A stretch of 51,396 bases of DNA from Micromonospora orduensis (GTDB lineage Bacteria; Actinomycetota; Actinomycetes; Mycobacteriales; Micromonosporaceae): contig NZ_VDFY01000130.1 in assembly GCF_006228125.1 (NCBI RefSeq), forward strand, positions 1 to 51,396, given 5' to 3'. The position numbers and the translations under genes were made by a program. Below are positions 25,919 through 37,881 of the stretch, piece after piece (the first letter of the stretch is position 1; each line of letters opens with the position of its first letter). The notes under the pieces are model-generated. The model was not told the DNA's origin. It was given only the letters and a program-made list of their open reading frames with translations, and made no database searches.

Positions 25919-27322
25919 GTGCAGGACATCATGGCGACCTGGGTCGGAGCGACCGCCAAGCAGATCGCCCGGGGGGTGCGCCGGGGCGACGTCTCGGCCA
26001 CCCAGGTCGTCGCCGACCACCTTGAGCACATCGCCTCGGCCGACCGCGAACTGGCGGCGTTCCGCGTCGTTCGCGGCGGCGAGGCGATCACCGAGGCGGA
26101 GAAGGTCGACGAGCAGGAGGACCTGGCCAACCTGCCCCTCGCCGGGGTGCCGGTGGCGGTCAAGGAGAACACCCCGGTCGCGGGGCTGCCCACCTGGAAC
26201 GGGTCGGCCGCCGCGCGTACCGACGTCGCGGAGGCCGACCACGAGGTGGTCCGCCGGCTGCGCGGCGCCGGTGCGGTGATCCTGGGCGTGACCCGGATGC
26301 CGGAGCTGGGACTGTGGGCGCTCACCGACGACGGCAGCGCGGTGACGCGCAATCCGTGGGACAGCTCGCGTACCCCCGGCGGTTCCTCCGGCGGCGCGGC
26401 CGCCGCGGTGGCGGCCGGCCTGGTGCCGATCGCGCACGGCAACGACGGACTCGGTTCGATCCGGATCCCCGCCGCCTGCTGCGGTCTGGTCGGGCTCAAG
26501 CCGGGCCGGGGCGTGGTGCCCTGCCAGCTCGGCGCGGACGACTGGTTCGGTCTGACCGAGCACGGGATGCTGACCAGCACGGTCGCCGACGCGGCGGTCG
26601 GCTTCTCGGTGCTCGCCGGACGGCGGCCGGAGAAGCTGGTCCCCCCGCAGCGGCTGCGGGTGGGCGTCTCGCTGCGCTCCCCGGTGCGGGGCGTGTCGCC
26701 GGACGCGCCGAACCGCGACGCGGTCGCCGCCGCCGGCCGGCTGCTCGCCGCCGCCGGGCACGACACCGTGCCGGCCGATCCGATCTACCCCACCGCGCTC
26801 GGCCTCCAGGGCATCGCCACCTGGCTCGCCGCCGCCGCCACCGACGTACGGGCCGCCGGCCTGGATCGACGCGGCCTGCAGAGGCGTACCCGTCGACACG
26901 TCGCGTTGGGCGAGTGGGCGCAGCGCCGCGGGTACGTCAGGGAGGCCGACCGGGCCGCGTGGCGGGAGCGGTCCGTCGACTTCTTCACCGACCACTCGGT
27001 CGACCTGCTGCTCACCCCGGCGCTGGCCACCGCGCCGCCGGAGGCCGCGCGCTGGTCCGACAGGTCCTGGCGGGCGAACATGACAGCCAACATCCGGTAC
27101 GCCCCGTACGCGGCGCCGTGGAACATCGCCGGTCTGCCCGCGATCGTCGTGCCGGTGGGCCGCCGCCCGGACGGCCTGCCGGTGGCGGTGCAACTGGTCG
27201 GCCCGCCCGGCTCGGAGCTGCTGCTGCTCGGCGTGGCCGGTCAGTTCGAGATGGCCGCGCCCTGGTCGCGCCACGCCCCCGGTTACCCCCGGGTCGGAAC
27301 GGGGTCGCCGGCCACCGCATGA
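25919..27322 (+). CDS. Amidase signature (AS) family enzyme
   Basis: Amide hydrolase of 467 residues with unknown substrate. The Ser-cisSer-Lys triad is visible: Lys in VPVAVKENTP, cis-Ser in TPGGSSGGAAAAVAAG, nucleophile Ser in GNDGLGSIRIPAACCGLVGLKP. I prefer GTG 25919 because GGGGAGG ends six bases before it; the ATG at 25913 touches that sequence. Unlike GatA it has no gatB/gatC neighbours, so it is a stand-alone amidase. Co-transcribed after metB. Confidence 0.88.
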   Translation: MQDIMATWVGATAKQIARGVRRGDVSATQVVADHLEHIASADRELAAFRVVRGGEAITEAEKVDEQEDLANLPLAGVPVAVKENTPVAGLPTWNGSAAARTDVAEADHEVVRRLRGAGAVILGVTRMPELGLWALTDDGSAVTRNPWDSSRTPGGSSGGAAAAVAAGLVPIAHGNDGLGSIRIPAACCGLVGLKPGRGVVPCQLGADDWFGLTEHGMLTSTVADAAVGFSVLAGRRPEKLVPPQRLRVGVSLRSPVRGVSPDAPNRDAVAAAGRLLAAAGHDTVPADPIYPTALGLQGIATWLAAAATDVRAAGLDRRGLQRRTRRHVALGEWAQRRGYVREADRAAWRERSVDFFTDHSVDLLLTPALATAPPEAARWSDRSWRANMTANIRYAPYAAPWNIAGLPAIVVPVGRRPDGLPVAVQLVGPPGSELLLLGVAGQFEMAAPWSRHAPGYPRVGTGSPATA

Positions 27323-27386
27323 TCGTCGAGCCGGTCGCCCCGGTGTCGCCGACGGGGGCGCCGGAGGCGGGTGGCACGATCGGGGC

Positions 27387-28607
27387 ATGACGGAACTGGT
27401 CGGCCTCGACGACGTGCGGGCTGCGCGGAAACTGCTCGACGGCGTCATCCGGACCACCCCGCTCGAGCCCTCCCGGCCGTTGAGCGCGCAACTGGGCGGG
27501 CCGACGTGGCTCAAGTGCGAGAACGTGCAGCGCGCCGGCTCGTACAAGGTGCGCGGCGCGTACGTGCGGATCTCCCGGTTGTCGGCGGACGAGCGGGAAC
27601 GCGGGGTCGTCGCGGCGAGCGCCGGCAACCACGCGCAGGGCGTCGCTCTCGCGGCCGGTCTGGTCGGTACGCACGCGACGGTCTTCATGCCGGTCAACGC
27701 GCCGCTGCCGAAGGTCGCCGCCACCAAGGGGTACGGGGCGCAGGTCGAGTTGGCCGGCAACACAGTCGACGAGGCGCTTGTCGCCGCCCAGACGTACGCC
27801 GAGCGGACCGGCGCGGTGCTGATCCACCCGTTCGACCACCGGGACGTGATCGCCGGGCAGGGGACGGTGGCGCTGGAGATCCTCGAGCAGTGCCCGGACG
27901 TGCGGACCATCATCACCGGTGTGGGTGGCGGCGGACTGATCTCGGGCATGGCGGTGGCGGCCAAGGCGCTGCGGCCGGACATCCGGATCATCGGCGTGCA
28001 GGCGGCCGGTGCGGCGGCCTTCCCGCCCTCCCTGGTGGCCGGGCAGCCCGTCCGGCTGCCCGCCTTCGCGACGATCGCGGACGGCATCGCGGTCGGCCGT
28101 CCCGGGGAGATCACCTTCAACCACGTCCGCGAGCTGGTCGACGAGATCGTCACGGTCACCGAGGAGGACATCTCCCGGGCGCTGCTGTGCCTGTTGGAGC
28201 GGGGCAAGCAGGTCGTCGAGCCGGCCGGCGCCGTCGGCGTGGCCGCGTTGCTGGCCGGCGTGGTAGAGGTGGAGACGCCTGTGGTCGCGGTGCTCTCCGG
28301 CGGCAACATCGACCCGCTGCTGATGATGCGGGTGATCGAGCACGGCCTGGCCGCCGCGGGTCGCTACCTGCGGGTGACGGTGCGCTGCTCGGACCGGCCG
28401 GGACAACTGGCCTCGCTGCTCAGCCAGATCGCCGAGCACCGGGCCAACGTGGTGGATGTGGAGCACCAGCGCGCCAACCCGCACCTGAGTCTCGGCGAGG
28501 TGGAGGTGGCGCTGTCGGTGGAGACGCGGGGGGTCGAGCACTCGGACACGCTGATCAGCGCGCTGCGGGCCAGCGGCTACCAGGTGGTCTTCGCAGCCGA
28601 GGCGTGA
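27387..28607 (+). CDS. ilvA: Threonine ammonia-lyase (dehydratase)
   Basis: PLP enzyme converting threonine to 2-oxobutyrate, the entry to isoleucine synthesis, 406 residues. PLP lysine K54 in AGSYKVRGAY, SAGNHAQGVA, tetraglycine loop GVGGGGLISG and LSGGNID are intact. A single C-terminal ACT domain (about 330-402, LRVTVRCSDRPGQLASLL) makes it the short, one-ACT type, like the 406-409 residue actinobacterial and TdcB-like enzymes. ATG lies six bases after CACGAT, with no SD. A hairpin overlaps its stop codon. Confidence 0.92.
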   Translation: MTELVGLDDVRAARKLLDGVIRTTPLEPSRPLSAQLGGPTWLKCENVQRAGSYKVRGAYVRISRLSADERERGVVAASAGNHAQGVALAAGLVGTHATVFMPVNAPLPKVAATKGYGAQVELAGNTVDEALVAAQTYAERTGAVLIHPFDHRDVIAGQGTVALEILEQCPDVRTIITGVGGGGLISGMAVAAKALRPDIRIIGVQAAGAAAFPPSLVAGQPVRLPAFATIADGIAVGRPGEITFNHVRELVDEIVTVTEEDISRALLCLLERGKQVVEPAGAVGVAALLAGVVEVETPVVAVLSGGNIDPLLMMRVIEHGLAAAGRYLRVTVRCSDRPGQLASLLSQIAEHRANVVDVEHQRANPHLSLGEVEVALSVETRGVEHSDTLISALRASGYQVVFAAEA

Positions 28608-28631
28608 CACCTGTGGGGTGTCACGCCTCGG
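28597..28631. terminator. Terminator overlapping the ilvA stop, shared with greA
   Basis: CCGAGGCGTGACACC (28597-28611) pairs perfectly over 15 bases with 28617-28631, loop TGTGG. The ilvA TGA (28605-28607) is inside the left arm. It also lies 24 bases past the converging greA stop. Confidence 0.85.
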
Positions 28632-28655
28632 AAGCGGTGTCTCAGCGCGCTGGCG

Positions 28656-29153
28656 TCAGCCGGAGAAGGGCTCGAAGCTGACCACTGTCACCTTGATGTC
28701 GGCGCCGCTGGGCGCCGTGTAGGTGCAGGTCTGCCCCGGCCGACCGCCCAGGATCGCCTTGCCGAGCGCGGACTCCGGGCTGTAGACGGTCAGGTCGGTG
28801 GTGGCCGCGATCTCCCGGGAGCCGAGCAGGAACGTCTCGGTGTCGTCGGTGTCGTCGTCGAAGTAGATCGTCACGACCATGCCGGGCGACACCGCGTCCG
28901 CTGTCGGGGCCTCGCCGACCTTCGCGGTGCGCAGCAGCTCCTGGAGGTAGCGGATGCGGCCCTCGGCCTTGCCCTGCTCTTCACGGGCGGCGTGGTAGCC
29001 GCCGTTCTCCCGCAGGTCGCCCTCCTCGCGCCGGGCGTTGATCTCGGCTGCGATCGCGGGGCGGTTGGCGATGTGCTCGTCGAGCTCGGCCTGGAGGCGG
29101 TCGTACGCGTCCTGGGACAGCCAGGTGGCGGGCGCCTCGTTGCCAGTGGACAC
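28656..29153 (-). CDS. greA: Transcription elongation factor GreA
   Basis: Cleavage factor that rescues backtracked RNA polymerase, 165 residues. N-terminal coiled coil (about 10-80) contains WLSQDAYDRLQAELDEH, INARREEGDLRENGGYHAAREEQG with the acidic tip residues D and E (GDLRENGGY), and the C-terminal FKBP-like domain has LLGSREI, SPESALGKAILG and VTVVSFEPF. GTG 29153 is chosen because TGAGGAG lies seven bases upstream; longer frames add no conserved sequence. Confidence 0.93.
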   Translation of the reverse strand: MSTGNEAPATWLSQDAYDRLQAELDEHIANRPAIAAEINARREEGDLRENGGYHAAREEQGKAEGRIRYLQELLRTAKVGEAPTADAVSPGMVVTIYFDDDTDDTETFLLGSREIAATTDLTVYSPESALGKAILGGRPGQTCTYTAPSGADIKVTVVSFEPFSG

Positions 29154-29199
29154 AGGCGGTCTCCTCAGTTGTGCGTGGCTGGCTGACAGGTGAACTACC

Positions 29200-29205
29200 A
29201 AGTTA
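29200..29205 (-). promoter_or_regulatory. Candidate greA -10 box
   Basis: TAACTT on the minus strand, in an AT-richer patch 46 bases before the GTG. The -35 is weak. Confidence 0.3.
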
Positions 29206-29309
29206 CCAGTGCGGTACGACACAGCGTGTCGGCCATCACCGGCGGTGTCCGTGTGCAGCACCCCGGGTAGGCGGCCCCCGCCGCGCCAGGAGCGCGACGT
29301 CTCCCCAGC

Positions 29310-29750
29310 TCAGGCCGGGGGTCGGCAGCGCAGCACCTCGCCGATGAACGGCCGTGCGGTGGTGGCGAGGCGGTGCCGGGTGGTGACGTGCCGGTCGCCC
29401 GGGGCCGCGGTCACGGTGACCTCCTCGCGGGCCACCTCGACACCCGCGCGGTCGCGGGCGCGCAGCACACACACCGCCGAGCCGCCCGGCGGCACGGTCA
29501 CCCGGAAGTCGACGAGCACCTGACCGTCGGTGATGTCGGTGTACGTGATCACCTGCGCGTCGTACGCCGGGTCGCCGTACTGCCGGTAGAGCCGTACCGA
29601 GATCAGCGTCAGCGAGGCCACCAGCAGCAGCAGGGCCAGTGCGGTCAGCAGCGTACGACGGGTCTTTCCGCCCGGTTCGCGGCGGCGGCCGTAGCGCCCG
29701 GCGGGAAAAACCGGCGCGCCCGGTGAAATTGTGGCGTGCGTCTCGGTCAC
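29310..29750 (-). CDS. DUF4307 domain-containing membrane protein
   Basis: Bitopic protein of 146 residues: short N-terminus, basic GRRREPGGKTRR, one membrane helix (about 33-52) and an extracytoplasmic immunoglobulin-like domain (TDGQVLVDFRVTVPPG, AVCVLRARDRAG, VLRCRPPA with paired Cys). Equivalent in position and type to M. tuberculosis Rv1081c, next to mca. GTG 29750 has AGGAG ten bases upstream. Function unknown. Confidence 0.8.
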   Translation of the reverse strand: MTETHATISPGAPVFPAGRYGRRREPGGKTRRTLLTALALLLLVASLTLISVRLYRQYGDPAYDAQVITYTDITDGQVLVDFRVTVPPGGSAVCVLRARDRAGVEVAREEVTVTAAPGDRHVTTRHRLATTARPFIGEVLRCRPPA

Positions 29751-29950
29751 CGGCGGGTATCTCCTGGCGTTGTTGTCGGCGGCATCGGCAAGAATGACAG
29801 GGTCCATCCTCCCAGCCCGGCTCAGCGGCAGGAACGGCAGGCCGGGCCCCGCGCGGTGCGACCGGCGGCGGGGTGTGGAGGATCCCCGGCAGGTCAAGCC
29901 GGTCGAGTCCGGTCGGGTCCACCGTCCGGCACAGACGAGGAGCGCCGAAG

Positions 29951-30832
29951 TTGGCAGAGCAACTGCGTCTCATGGCCGTCCACGCGCACCCGGACGACGA
30001 GTCGAGCAAGGGTGCGGCGACCATGGCGAAGTACGTCGCCGAAGGGGTGGACGTCCTGGTCGTGACGTGCACCGGCGGTGAGCGCGGCAGCGTGCTCAAC
30101 CCCAAGCTCGACCGGCCCGACGTGTGGGCCAACATCGCCGACATCCGGCGCGCCGAGATGGACGCCGCGCGGGCGATCCTCGGCGTCGACCAGGCCTGGC
30201 TCGGCTTCGTCGACTCGGGGCTGCCCGAGGGCGACCCGCTGCCGCCGCTGCCGGAGGGCTGCTTCGCCCTCCAGGACGTCGAGGTGGCCGCCGGGCCGCT
30301 GGTGCGGCTGATGCGCGAGTTCCGTCCGCACGTGGTCACCACGTACGACGAGGAGGGCGGCTACCCGCACCCCGACCACATCATGTGCCACAAGGTCAGC
30401 GTGGCCGCCTTCGAGGCCGCCGGCGACCCGGAGCGCTACCCGGAGCTGGGCGCTGCGTGGCAGCCGCTGAAGCTCTACTACGACATCGGCTTCTCCAAGG
30501 CCAAGATCATGGCCCTGCACGAGGGGATGCTCGCCGCGGGCCGGGAGTCTCCGTACGAGGAGTGGCTCAAGCGCTGGGAGGACCGCCCGGACAAGGGCCC
30601 CCGGATCACCACCCGGGTGGAGTGCGCCGACTACTTCCCGGTCCGCGACGACGCGCTGCGCGCCCACGCCACCCAGGTCGACCCGGACGGCTTCTGGTTC
30701 CAGGTGCCGATGGAGTTGCAGCAGGGTGCCTGGCCGACTGAGGACTTCGAGCTGGCCCGATCGATGGTGGACAGCCCGATGCCCGAGTCCGACCTTTTCG
30801 CCGGTGTGCGGGAGACGGCGCACGCGCGCTGA
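29951..30832 (+). CDS. mca: Mycothiol S-conjugate amidase
   Basis: Zinc amidase that cleaves mycothiol-drug conjugates into a mercapturic acid and GlcN-Ins, a detoxification step. Zinc ligands are in AHPDDE (H13, D16) and HPDH (H143). The DESSKGA stretch with Lys (K20) fits Mca rather than the deacetylase MshB, as does the 293-residue length. TTG 29951 is chosen because GAGGAG lies eight bases upstream. Divergent from the DUF4307 gene and followed by a small membrane-protein gene, as in mycobacteria (Rv1082). Confidence 0.93.
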   Translation: MAEQLRLMAVHAHPDDESSKGAATMAKYVAEGVDVLVVTCTGGERGSVLNPKLDRPDVWANIADIRRAEMDAARAILGVDQAWLGFVDSGLPEGDPLPPLPEGCFALQDVEVAAGPLVRLMREFRPHVVTTYDEEGGYPHPDHIMCHKVSVAAFEAAGDPERYPELGAAWQPLKLYYDIGFSKAKIMALHEGMLAAGRESPYEEWLKRWEDRPDKGPRITTRVECADYFPVRDDALRAHATQVDPDGFWFQVPMELQQGAWPTEDFELARSMVDSPMPESDLFAGVRETAHAR

Positions 30833-30880
30833 TTCACCGCGGCGCTACTCTGGTAACCAACCGCACATCGGAGGAACGCC

Positions 30881-31174
30881 ATGCTGACCGCTGCCCAGGT
30901 GCTCGCGGAGAACAACTTCGGGGACACCCGCACGGGTGGGCTGGCCGGCCCGATGGGCCTCTTCCTCATCCTGCTGCTGGCCGCCGCGACAATCCTGCTG
31001 ATCCGCAACATGAACGCCCGGCTGCGCCGGCTGCCCGACCGGTTCCCCCAGCAGGGGCGGCCGACCGACCCGACCAGGGCCGACGCGGCAGTCGCTGATC
31101 CGACAGACGGGACCGGAGGCCGTGATTCATCCACGCCCGCTCCCGACGGGCACCAGCAGCACCGGAACGGGTAG
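30881..31174 (+). CDS. Small single-pass membrane protein
   Basis: 97 residues: extracytoplasmic N-terminus, one helix (about 26-43, GLFLILLLAAATILLI), basic stop-transfer RNMNARLRRLP and a disordered cytoplasmic tail. No domain recognised; matches the position of M. tuberculosis Rv1083 beside mca. ATG with CGGAGG seven bases upstream, and TACTCT at 30846-30851 may be a -10 box. Confidence 0.7.
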   Translation: MLTAAQVLAENNFGDTRTGGLAGPMGLFLILLLAAATILLIRNMNARLRRLPDRFPQQGRPTDPTRADAAVADPTDGTGGRDSSTPAPDGHQQHRNG

Positions 31175-31194
31175 TCCCCGCATGATTCACGCCC

Positions 31195-31230
31195 AACCGG
31201 GTGGTCGCCCCCTGTTGCGACCACCCGGTT
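31195..31230 (+). terminator. Terminator after the mca unit
   Basis: Fourteen-base perfect stem AACCGGGTGGTCGC / GCGACCACCCGGTT, eight-base loop, followed by TTTGGC. Confidence 0.85.
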
Positions 31231-31291
31231 TGGCTTAGCCTTCCGCCGGGGGGACCAAAAATCCCCGAGCCGTGCGCGGGAGGGGGCGCCG

Positions 31292-31357
31292 ATGACAGTC
31301 ACAGCACCGGCCGCCCGTCGTACCCTCACGCGGCCGCCTGATGGAGGAGGTCGGTGA
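31292..31357 (+). CDS. 21-codon upstream ORF coupled to the GGDEF-EAL gene
   Basis: ATG at 31292 with a strong SD (GGGAGGGGG) upstream encodes MTVTAPAARR...PPDGGGR and stops at TGA 31355-31357, which overlaps the GTG of the following gene (GTGA). Such an overlap is typical of translational coupling. The peptide has no recognised similarity. Confidence 0.4.
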   Translation: MTVTAPAARRTLTRPPDGGGR

Positions 31358-33876
31358 CCTCCGGCCCGGTCGGCGACCGGCTCGGGGTACGCGGCACGCC
31401 GGTACGGCTGCTCGTGCTCACCGCCGCGGTCACGCTGACCGCCGTCGTCGCCGCCACTGTGGGGTTGACCCTGCCGGCCAGCCTGCCGTCGGACGACCCG
31501 CTCGGTGGTCCGGCCCGCTTCGGCATCGTCGTCGGCGTCGTCGCCATCGCCCAGCTCGCCCGGCTGCGGTTCCGCTCACCCGCCGGCATGGTCAGCATCA
31601 CCTGGGGCGAGGCGGCGTTGATCGTCTGCCTCTACCTGGCGCCCGCCGGCTGGCTGCCGTCGGCCACCCTGCTCGGCGCCGGGCTGTCCTGGACGGTGCT
31701 CTCGCTGCACAACGACCGCCGCCCGGCGCTGGAGATCGTCCGGATCGCGGCGTCGTTGGCGGCCGCCACGGCGCTGGCGGTGTCCGTGGCCACCGCGTTG
31801 GGGGAGCCGCTGCTCGCCGCGCCCACCCCGATGCTGGCGCTGGCCGTGCTCGCCGGCTCGGTGACGTACCTGCTGGTGACGGCCTGGCTCGGTGGGGTGA
31901 CGCTGAGCCTGCGGCACGGTCTGCCGATCGGCCCGCCCCTGCTCGCGGCGCTGCGCGGCAAGCTGCTGATGTTCGTCGGCAACGTGGCGGTAGGCCTGGT
32001 GGTGGTCGCGCTGCTGGAGCTGGACGCGCGCTGGCTGCTGCTGCTCCCGCCGCTGCTCTGGCTGCTCCAGCAGACCTACCGCTACCGGCTGCGGGCCGAC
32101 CAGGAACGCCGGACGTGGCGGGCCTTCGCCGAGGCCACCGCGGCCCTCAACCAGCTCGACGAGCGGGGCGCGGCCAGTGCGGCGGTCACCGGCGCGCTGG
32201 CGCTGTTCAACGCCGAGCTGGTGGACGTCGACGTGGCGCGGGCGGACGGCCGGTGGCGCCGCTACCGGGGTGACGCGGGCGGCCAGATGGTCGACCGGGA
32301 GGTGGGTCCACCGGACCTGTCGGAGCCGGACGAGCACGAGCTGATCCGTCCCCTCTCGGTCGGCGCCGCGCCGGTCGGCCGGCTGCGGGTCCGGTTCCCG
32401 CGATCCGCCCCGCCGAGCAACCGGGAGCGCGACGCCGTCGCCGCGTTCGGCGACGCCCTGGCCGCCGCGCTGCACGACGCCGCGACCCACCGCGAGCTGC
32501 GGCTGGTGACCGCGCGGTCGTCGTACGAGGCGGTGCACGACCCGCTCACCGGGCTGGCCAACCGGGCGGCCATGCTCGGCAAGGGTGACCAGTCGTTGCG
32601 TCAGCTCGCCCACGACCATCCGGTGGCGCTGCTGCTGCTGGACATCAACCAGTTCAAGGAAGTCAACGACACCCTCGGGCACGCCGCCGGCGATCAGCTG
32701 CTGCGGCTGACCGCGAACCGGCTCAGTTCGATGGCCCGGCCCGGCGATCTGCTCGGCCGGCTCGGCGGTGACGAGTTCGCGCTGCTGCTGACGTCCGTGC
32801 CGGTGCTCGGCGACCGGGCCGCGCCGCTGGCGCACGCGCTGCGCCAGGCCCGGGAGATCGCCGAACGGCTGGCCGCCCCGACCGAGGTGGCCGGGGTGCG
32901 GATGTCGATCGAGGTGTCCGTCGGGGTGGTCGTCGCCGACGCCGGCACGGCCGACATGACCGAGCTGCTGCGCCGGGCCGACATCGCGATGTACCAGGCC
33001 AAGGAGGGTGGGGGCAGCGTCGCCGCGTACGACGGCAGCCGGGACGCGGCCAGCACCGACCAGCTCGCCCTGCTTGCCGAGCTGCGTGAGGCGCTGAAGG
33101 TCGACGACCAGCTGGTGTTGGCGTTGCAGCCGGCGGTCGACCTGGCCACCGGCGCGCCCACCGGCGTGGAGGCGCTGATCCGCTGGCAGCATCCCCGGCG
33201 TGGCTGGCTGGGCCCGGCCGACTTCATCCGTCCGGTGGAGAACAGCGAGCAGCTCGGCACCTTCACCCGGTACGTGCTGGACAAGGCCCTCGCTGTGGCC
33301 GCCGGCTGGGCACGGGAGGGGCTGGACGTACCGATCTCGGTGAACCTGTCGGCGCGCAGCCTCCTGGACCCCCGGCTGCCGGCGGAGATCGCCGACGCGT
33401 TGCGTCGGCACCAGGTGCCACCGCACCGGCTCGTGTTGGAGATCACCGAGACCGTGGTGATGAGCGAGCTGGAGGTCATCGACGAGGTGCTGGCCACCCT
33501 GCGGTCGATGGGGGTGCAGCTCGCCGTGGACGACTTCGGCACCGGCTTCTCCTCGCTGACCTTCCTCACCCGGATCGCGGTGGACGAGTTGAAGGTGGAC
33601 CGCTCGTTCGTGATCCGGATGGCCGACTCGCCGGAGGCCGCGGCGATCGTCCGGACCACCGTGGGTCTCGCCCACGAGCTGGGCCTGCGGGTGGTCGCCG
33701 AGGGGGTGGAGACCGCCGAGCAGCGGATGGCGCTGGCCGAGCTGGGCTGCACCTCCGCGCAGGGCTACCACTTCTTCAAGCCGATGCCGGCGGACAAGAT
33801 CGGCGCGGTGCTGGGGACGCTGCGCGACTCGGCCGAGTCGAACGTGTTCCGGCTCCGCGCCGACGGCGCCTCCTGA
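31354..33876 (+). CDS. Membrane-bound GGDEF-EAL cyclic-di-GMP protein
   Basis: Cyclic-di-GMP enzyme of 840 residues. The N-terminal 240 residues form about eight membrane helices, a MASE-like sensor. A linker of about 140 residues follows, then the diguanylate cyclase with intact GGDEF (471-475) and an I-site RPGD five residues before it. The EAL phosphodiesterase domain has EAL (606-608), [19 protein letters not shown] (726-731), KVDRSF and EGVET, all catalytic residues present. Both activities could be functional, with the I-site giving product inhibition. GTG start overlaps a 21-codon upstream ORF; GGAGGAGG lies close upstream. Confidence 0.93.
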   Translation: MTSGPVGDRLGVRGTPVRLLVLTAAVTLTAVVAATVGLTLPASLPSDDPLGGPARFGIVVGVVAIAQLARLRFRSPAGMVSITWGEAALIVCLYLAPAGWLPSATLLGAGLSWTVLSLHNDRRPALEIVRIAASLAAATALAVSVATALGEPLLAAPTPMLALAVLAGSVTYLLVTAWLGGVTLSLRHGLPIGPPLLAALRGKLLMFVGNVAVGLVVVALLELDARWLLLLPPLLWLLQQTYRYRLRADQERRTWRAFAEATAALNQLDERGAASAAVTGALALFNAELVDVDVARADGRWRRYRGDAGGQMVDREVGPPDLSEPDEHELIRPLSVGAAPVGRLRVRFPRSAPPSNRERDAVAAFGDALAAALHDAATHRELRLVTARSSYEAVHDPLTGLANRAAMLGKGDQSLRQLAHDHPVALLLLDINQFKEVNDTLGHAAGDQLLRLTANRLSSMARPGDLLGRLGGDEFALLLTSVPVLGDRAAPLAHALRQAREIAERLAAPTEVAGVRMSIEVSVGVVVADAGTADMTELLRRADIAMYQAKEGGGSVAAYDGSRDAASTDQLALLAELREALKVDDQLVLALQPAVDLATGAPTGVEALIRWQHPRRGWLGPADFIRPVENSEQLGTFTRYVLDKALAVAAGWAREGLDVPISVNLSARSLLDPRLPAEIADALRRHQVPPHRLVLEITETVVMSELEVIDEVLATLRSMGVQLAVDDFGTGFSSLTFLTRIAVDELKVDRSFVIRMADSPEAAAIVRTTVGLAHELGLRVVAEGVETAEQRMALAELGCTSAQGYHFFKPMPADKIGAVLGTLRDSAESNVFRLRADGAS

Positions 33877-33904
33877 CCGCCGGGCACGTCCGGGCGGCTG
33901 TGGT

Positions 33905-33910
33905 TATGGT
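33905..33910 (+). promoter_or_regulatory. Candidate -10 box, leaderless DUF255 gene
   Basis: TATGGT ends six bases before GTG 33917; no SD visible. Confidence 0.35.
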
Positions 33911-33916
33911 CGTCGG

Positions 33917-35962
<2,046 letters not shown>

Positions 35963-35969
35963 CCGTCGG

Positions 35970-36443
35970 CTACTGGTCGTGACAGCCGATCTGGTCGCCG
36001 ATCTCGTTGGGGATGCCGAACGAGCTGCATTCGAGGGCGCTGCCCTCGCCGATCTTCTTCCACCTGCCGGCCGCGTACTCGAAAACGATCACGCCGTCGC
36101 CCTGCTGGGCCGGATCGACAGCGATCACACCTGCCGTCGCCCACCGGCGTGCGCACTTGATGTGGTCCGGGTCGATCCGGTGGGTGCTGCCCAGCCCCGC
36201 TGCCTTGTGCAGGGTGGCGGCGCTCACCGGGCAGGCGCCCCGGGTGCTGGCCGACGGGCTGGGTGCCGCGCTGGGGGTGGACGACGCGTCGCCGGATGTC
36301 GTCGCGCTGGAGGGCGTGGCGCTGGGTGCGGGCGTTGTGGCGCCGGCTCCAGCCACGGGATCGGGCGACGCGGTGGTGCAGGCTGTCAGCCCCGCCAGCA
36401 CGGTGACGGGCGCGAGGACGCGTAGAGCTGCCAGATTCATCAT
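35970..36443 (-). CDS. Small secreted lipoprotein
   Basis: 157 residues with a lipoprotein signal: short N-terminus, hydrophobic core LAPVTVLAGL and lipobox LTAC (Cys near residue 22). A Ser/Thr/Pro/Ala-rich spacer of about 45 residues follows, then a small domain with four Cys (GACPVSAATLH, IKCARRWATAGVIAV, ALECSSFG, IGCHD). No recognised family beyond actinobacterial secreted proteins. ATG-ATG start; GGGGGA is very near. It converges on the DUF255 gene with seven bases between stops. Confidence 0.75.
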   Translation of the reverse strand: MMNLAALRVLAPVTVLAGLTACTTASPDPVAGAGATTPAPSATPSSATTSGDASSTPSAAPSPSASTRGACPVSAATLHKAAGLGSTHRIDPDHIKCARRWATAGVIAVDPAQQGDGVIVFEYAAGRWKKIGEGSALECSSFGIPNEIGDQIGCHDQ

Positions 36444-36673
36444 TCCCCCATGGTCCAGCGTGGATGCTCGATGTCTGTCACACGTCCGGTTGAGCCGCAG
36501 GGTTGCGCCGGACACCGTCGCTTTGGCGACAACCGGCAGCACGCTGCGCCACATCCCGAAATGTGCCTAATAGTCACCACCGTGCCCGTAGGGGCCGTGC
36601 TCCCGTGCCGCCCGGGTGGGTCGCCGGCCCTCCGGGGTGGCCACGTCGATGGCCCGGATAGGCTGGCCGCGCT

Positions 36674-37849
36674 ATGGATTCCCGCACCGGACTACCAGTT
36701 GTCGGCATGGTGGGTGGCGGCCAGTTGGCCCGGATGACCCACCAGGCCGCGATCGCCCTCGGCCAGTCACTGCGCGTGCTCGCGGCGGCCCCCGACGACG
36801 GCGCGGCCCTGGTCGCCGCCGACGTCCAGTACGGCGACCACACCGACCTCGCCGCGCTGCGCACCTTCGCGAAGAGCTGCGACGTGGTCACCTTCGACCA
36901 CGAGCACGTGCCCAACGAGCACATCCGCACGCTCGCGGCGGAGGGCGTGTCCCTGTACCCGCCGGCGGACGCGCTGCTGCACGCCCAGGACAAGCAGGTC
37001 ATGCGGGAACGCCTGACCGAGCTGGGCGCGCCGAACCCCGCGTGGCGGCCGGTCGGCGACCCGGCCGACCTGGTCGACTTCGGCACGCGGGTCGGCTGGC
37101 CGGTGGTGCTCAAGGCGGCCCGCGGTGGCTACGACGGCCGGGGCGTCTGGATGGTCGACGACGCCGCCCAGGCCACCGAGCTGGCGACCACGCTGCTCGC
37201 CGGTGGCACGCGGCTGATCGTCGAGGAGCGGGTGCCGCTGCGCCGGGAGCTGGCCGTGCAGGTGGCGCGGTCGCCGTTCGGTCAGGTGGCCGCGTACCCG
37301 GTCGTCGAGACGGTCCAGCGGGACGGCATCAACGTGGAGGTGCTCGCCCCGGCCCCCGACCTGGACGAGGACCTGGCGGTCGCCGCCCAGCAGCTCGCCA
37401 TCGACCTGGCCACCGCGCTCGGCGTGGTCGGACTGCTCGCCGTGGAGCTGTTCGAGGTGCGCGACGCGGCCGGCCGCCCCGCGATCGTGGTCAACGAACT
37501 GGCGATGCGCCCGCACAACTCGGGGCACTGGACCATCGAGGGCGCCCGGACCTCCCAGTTCGAGCAGCACCTGCGGGCGGTGCTGGACTACCCGATGGGC
37601 GACACCGCGCTGACCGCGCCGGTGGTCGTGATGGCGAACGTGCTCGGTGGTGAGCCGGGCGGCATGTCCATCGACGAGCGGCTGCACCACCTCTTCGCCG
37701 CCGAGCCGGGCGCGAAGGTGCACCTCTACGGCAAGCAGGTGCGGCCCGGCCGCAAGATCGGGCACGTGACGGTGCTCGGCGACGACCTGGACGACGTACG
37801 GGCGCGGGCGGCGCGCGCCGTGCGCTGGTTGCGGGAGGGGCACGAGTGA
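36674..37849 (+). CDS. purK: N5-carboxyaminoimidazole ribonucleotide synthase
   Basis: ATP-grasp enzyme converting AIR, ATP and bicarbonate to N5-CAIR in purine synthesis, 391 residues. [11 protein letters not shown] at the N-terminus, [22 protein letters not shown] (ATP clamp), [16 protein letters not shown] and [14 protein letters not shown] are signatures. TAGGCT ends nine bases before the ATG and no SD is evident. Overlaps the longest purE frame by four bases. Confidence 0.94.
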   Translation: MDSRTGLPVVGMVGGGQLARMTHQAAIALGQSLRVLAAAPDDGAALVAADVQYGDHTDLAALRTFAKSCDVVTFDHEHVPNEHIRTLAAEGVSLYPPADALLHAQDKQVMRERLTELGAPNPAWRPVGDPADLVDFGTRVGWPVVLKAARGGYDGRGVWMVDDAAQATELATTLLAGGTRLIVEERVPLRRELAVQVARSPFGQVAAYPVVETVQRDGINVEVLAPAPDLDEDLAVAAQQLAIDLATALGVVGLLAVELFEVRDAAGRPAIVVNELAMRPHNSGHWTIEGARTSQFEQHLRAVLDYPMGDTALTAPVVVMANVLGGEPGGMSIDERLHHLFAAEPGAKVHLYGKQVRPGRKIGHVTVLGDDLDDVRARAARAVRWLREGHE

Positions 37850-37881
37850 CCCGCGCGGCAGCGAACCAGGGAGGAACCGCA

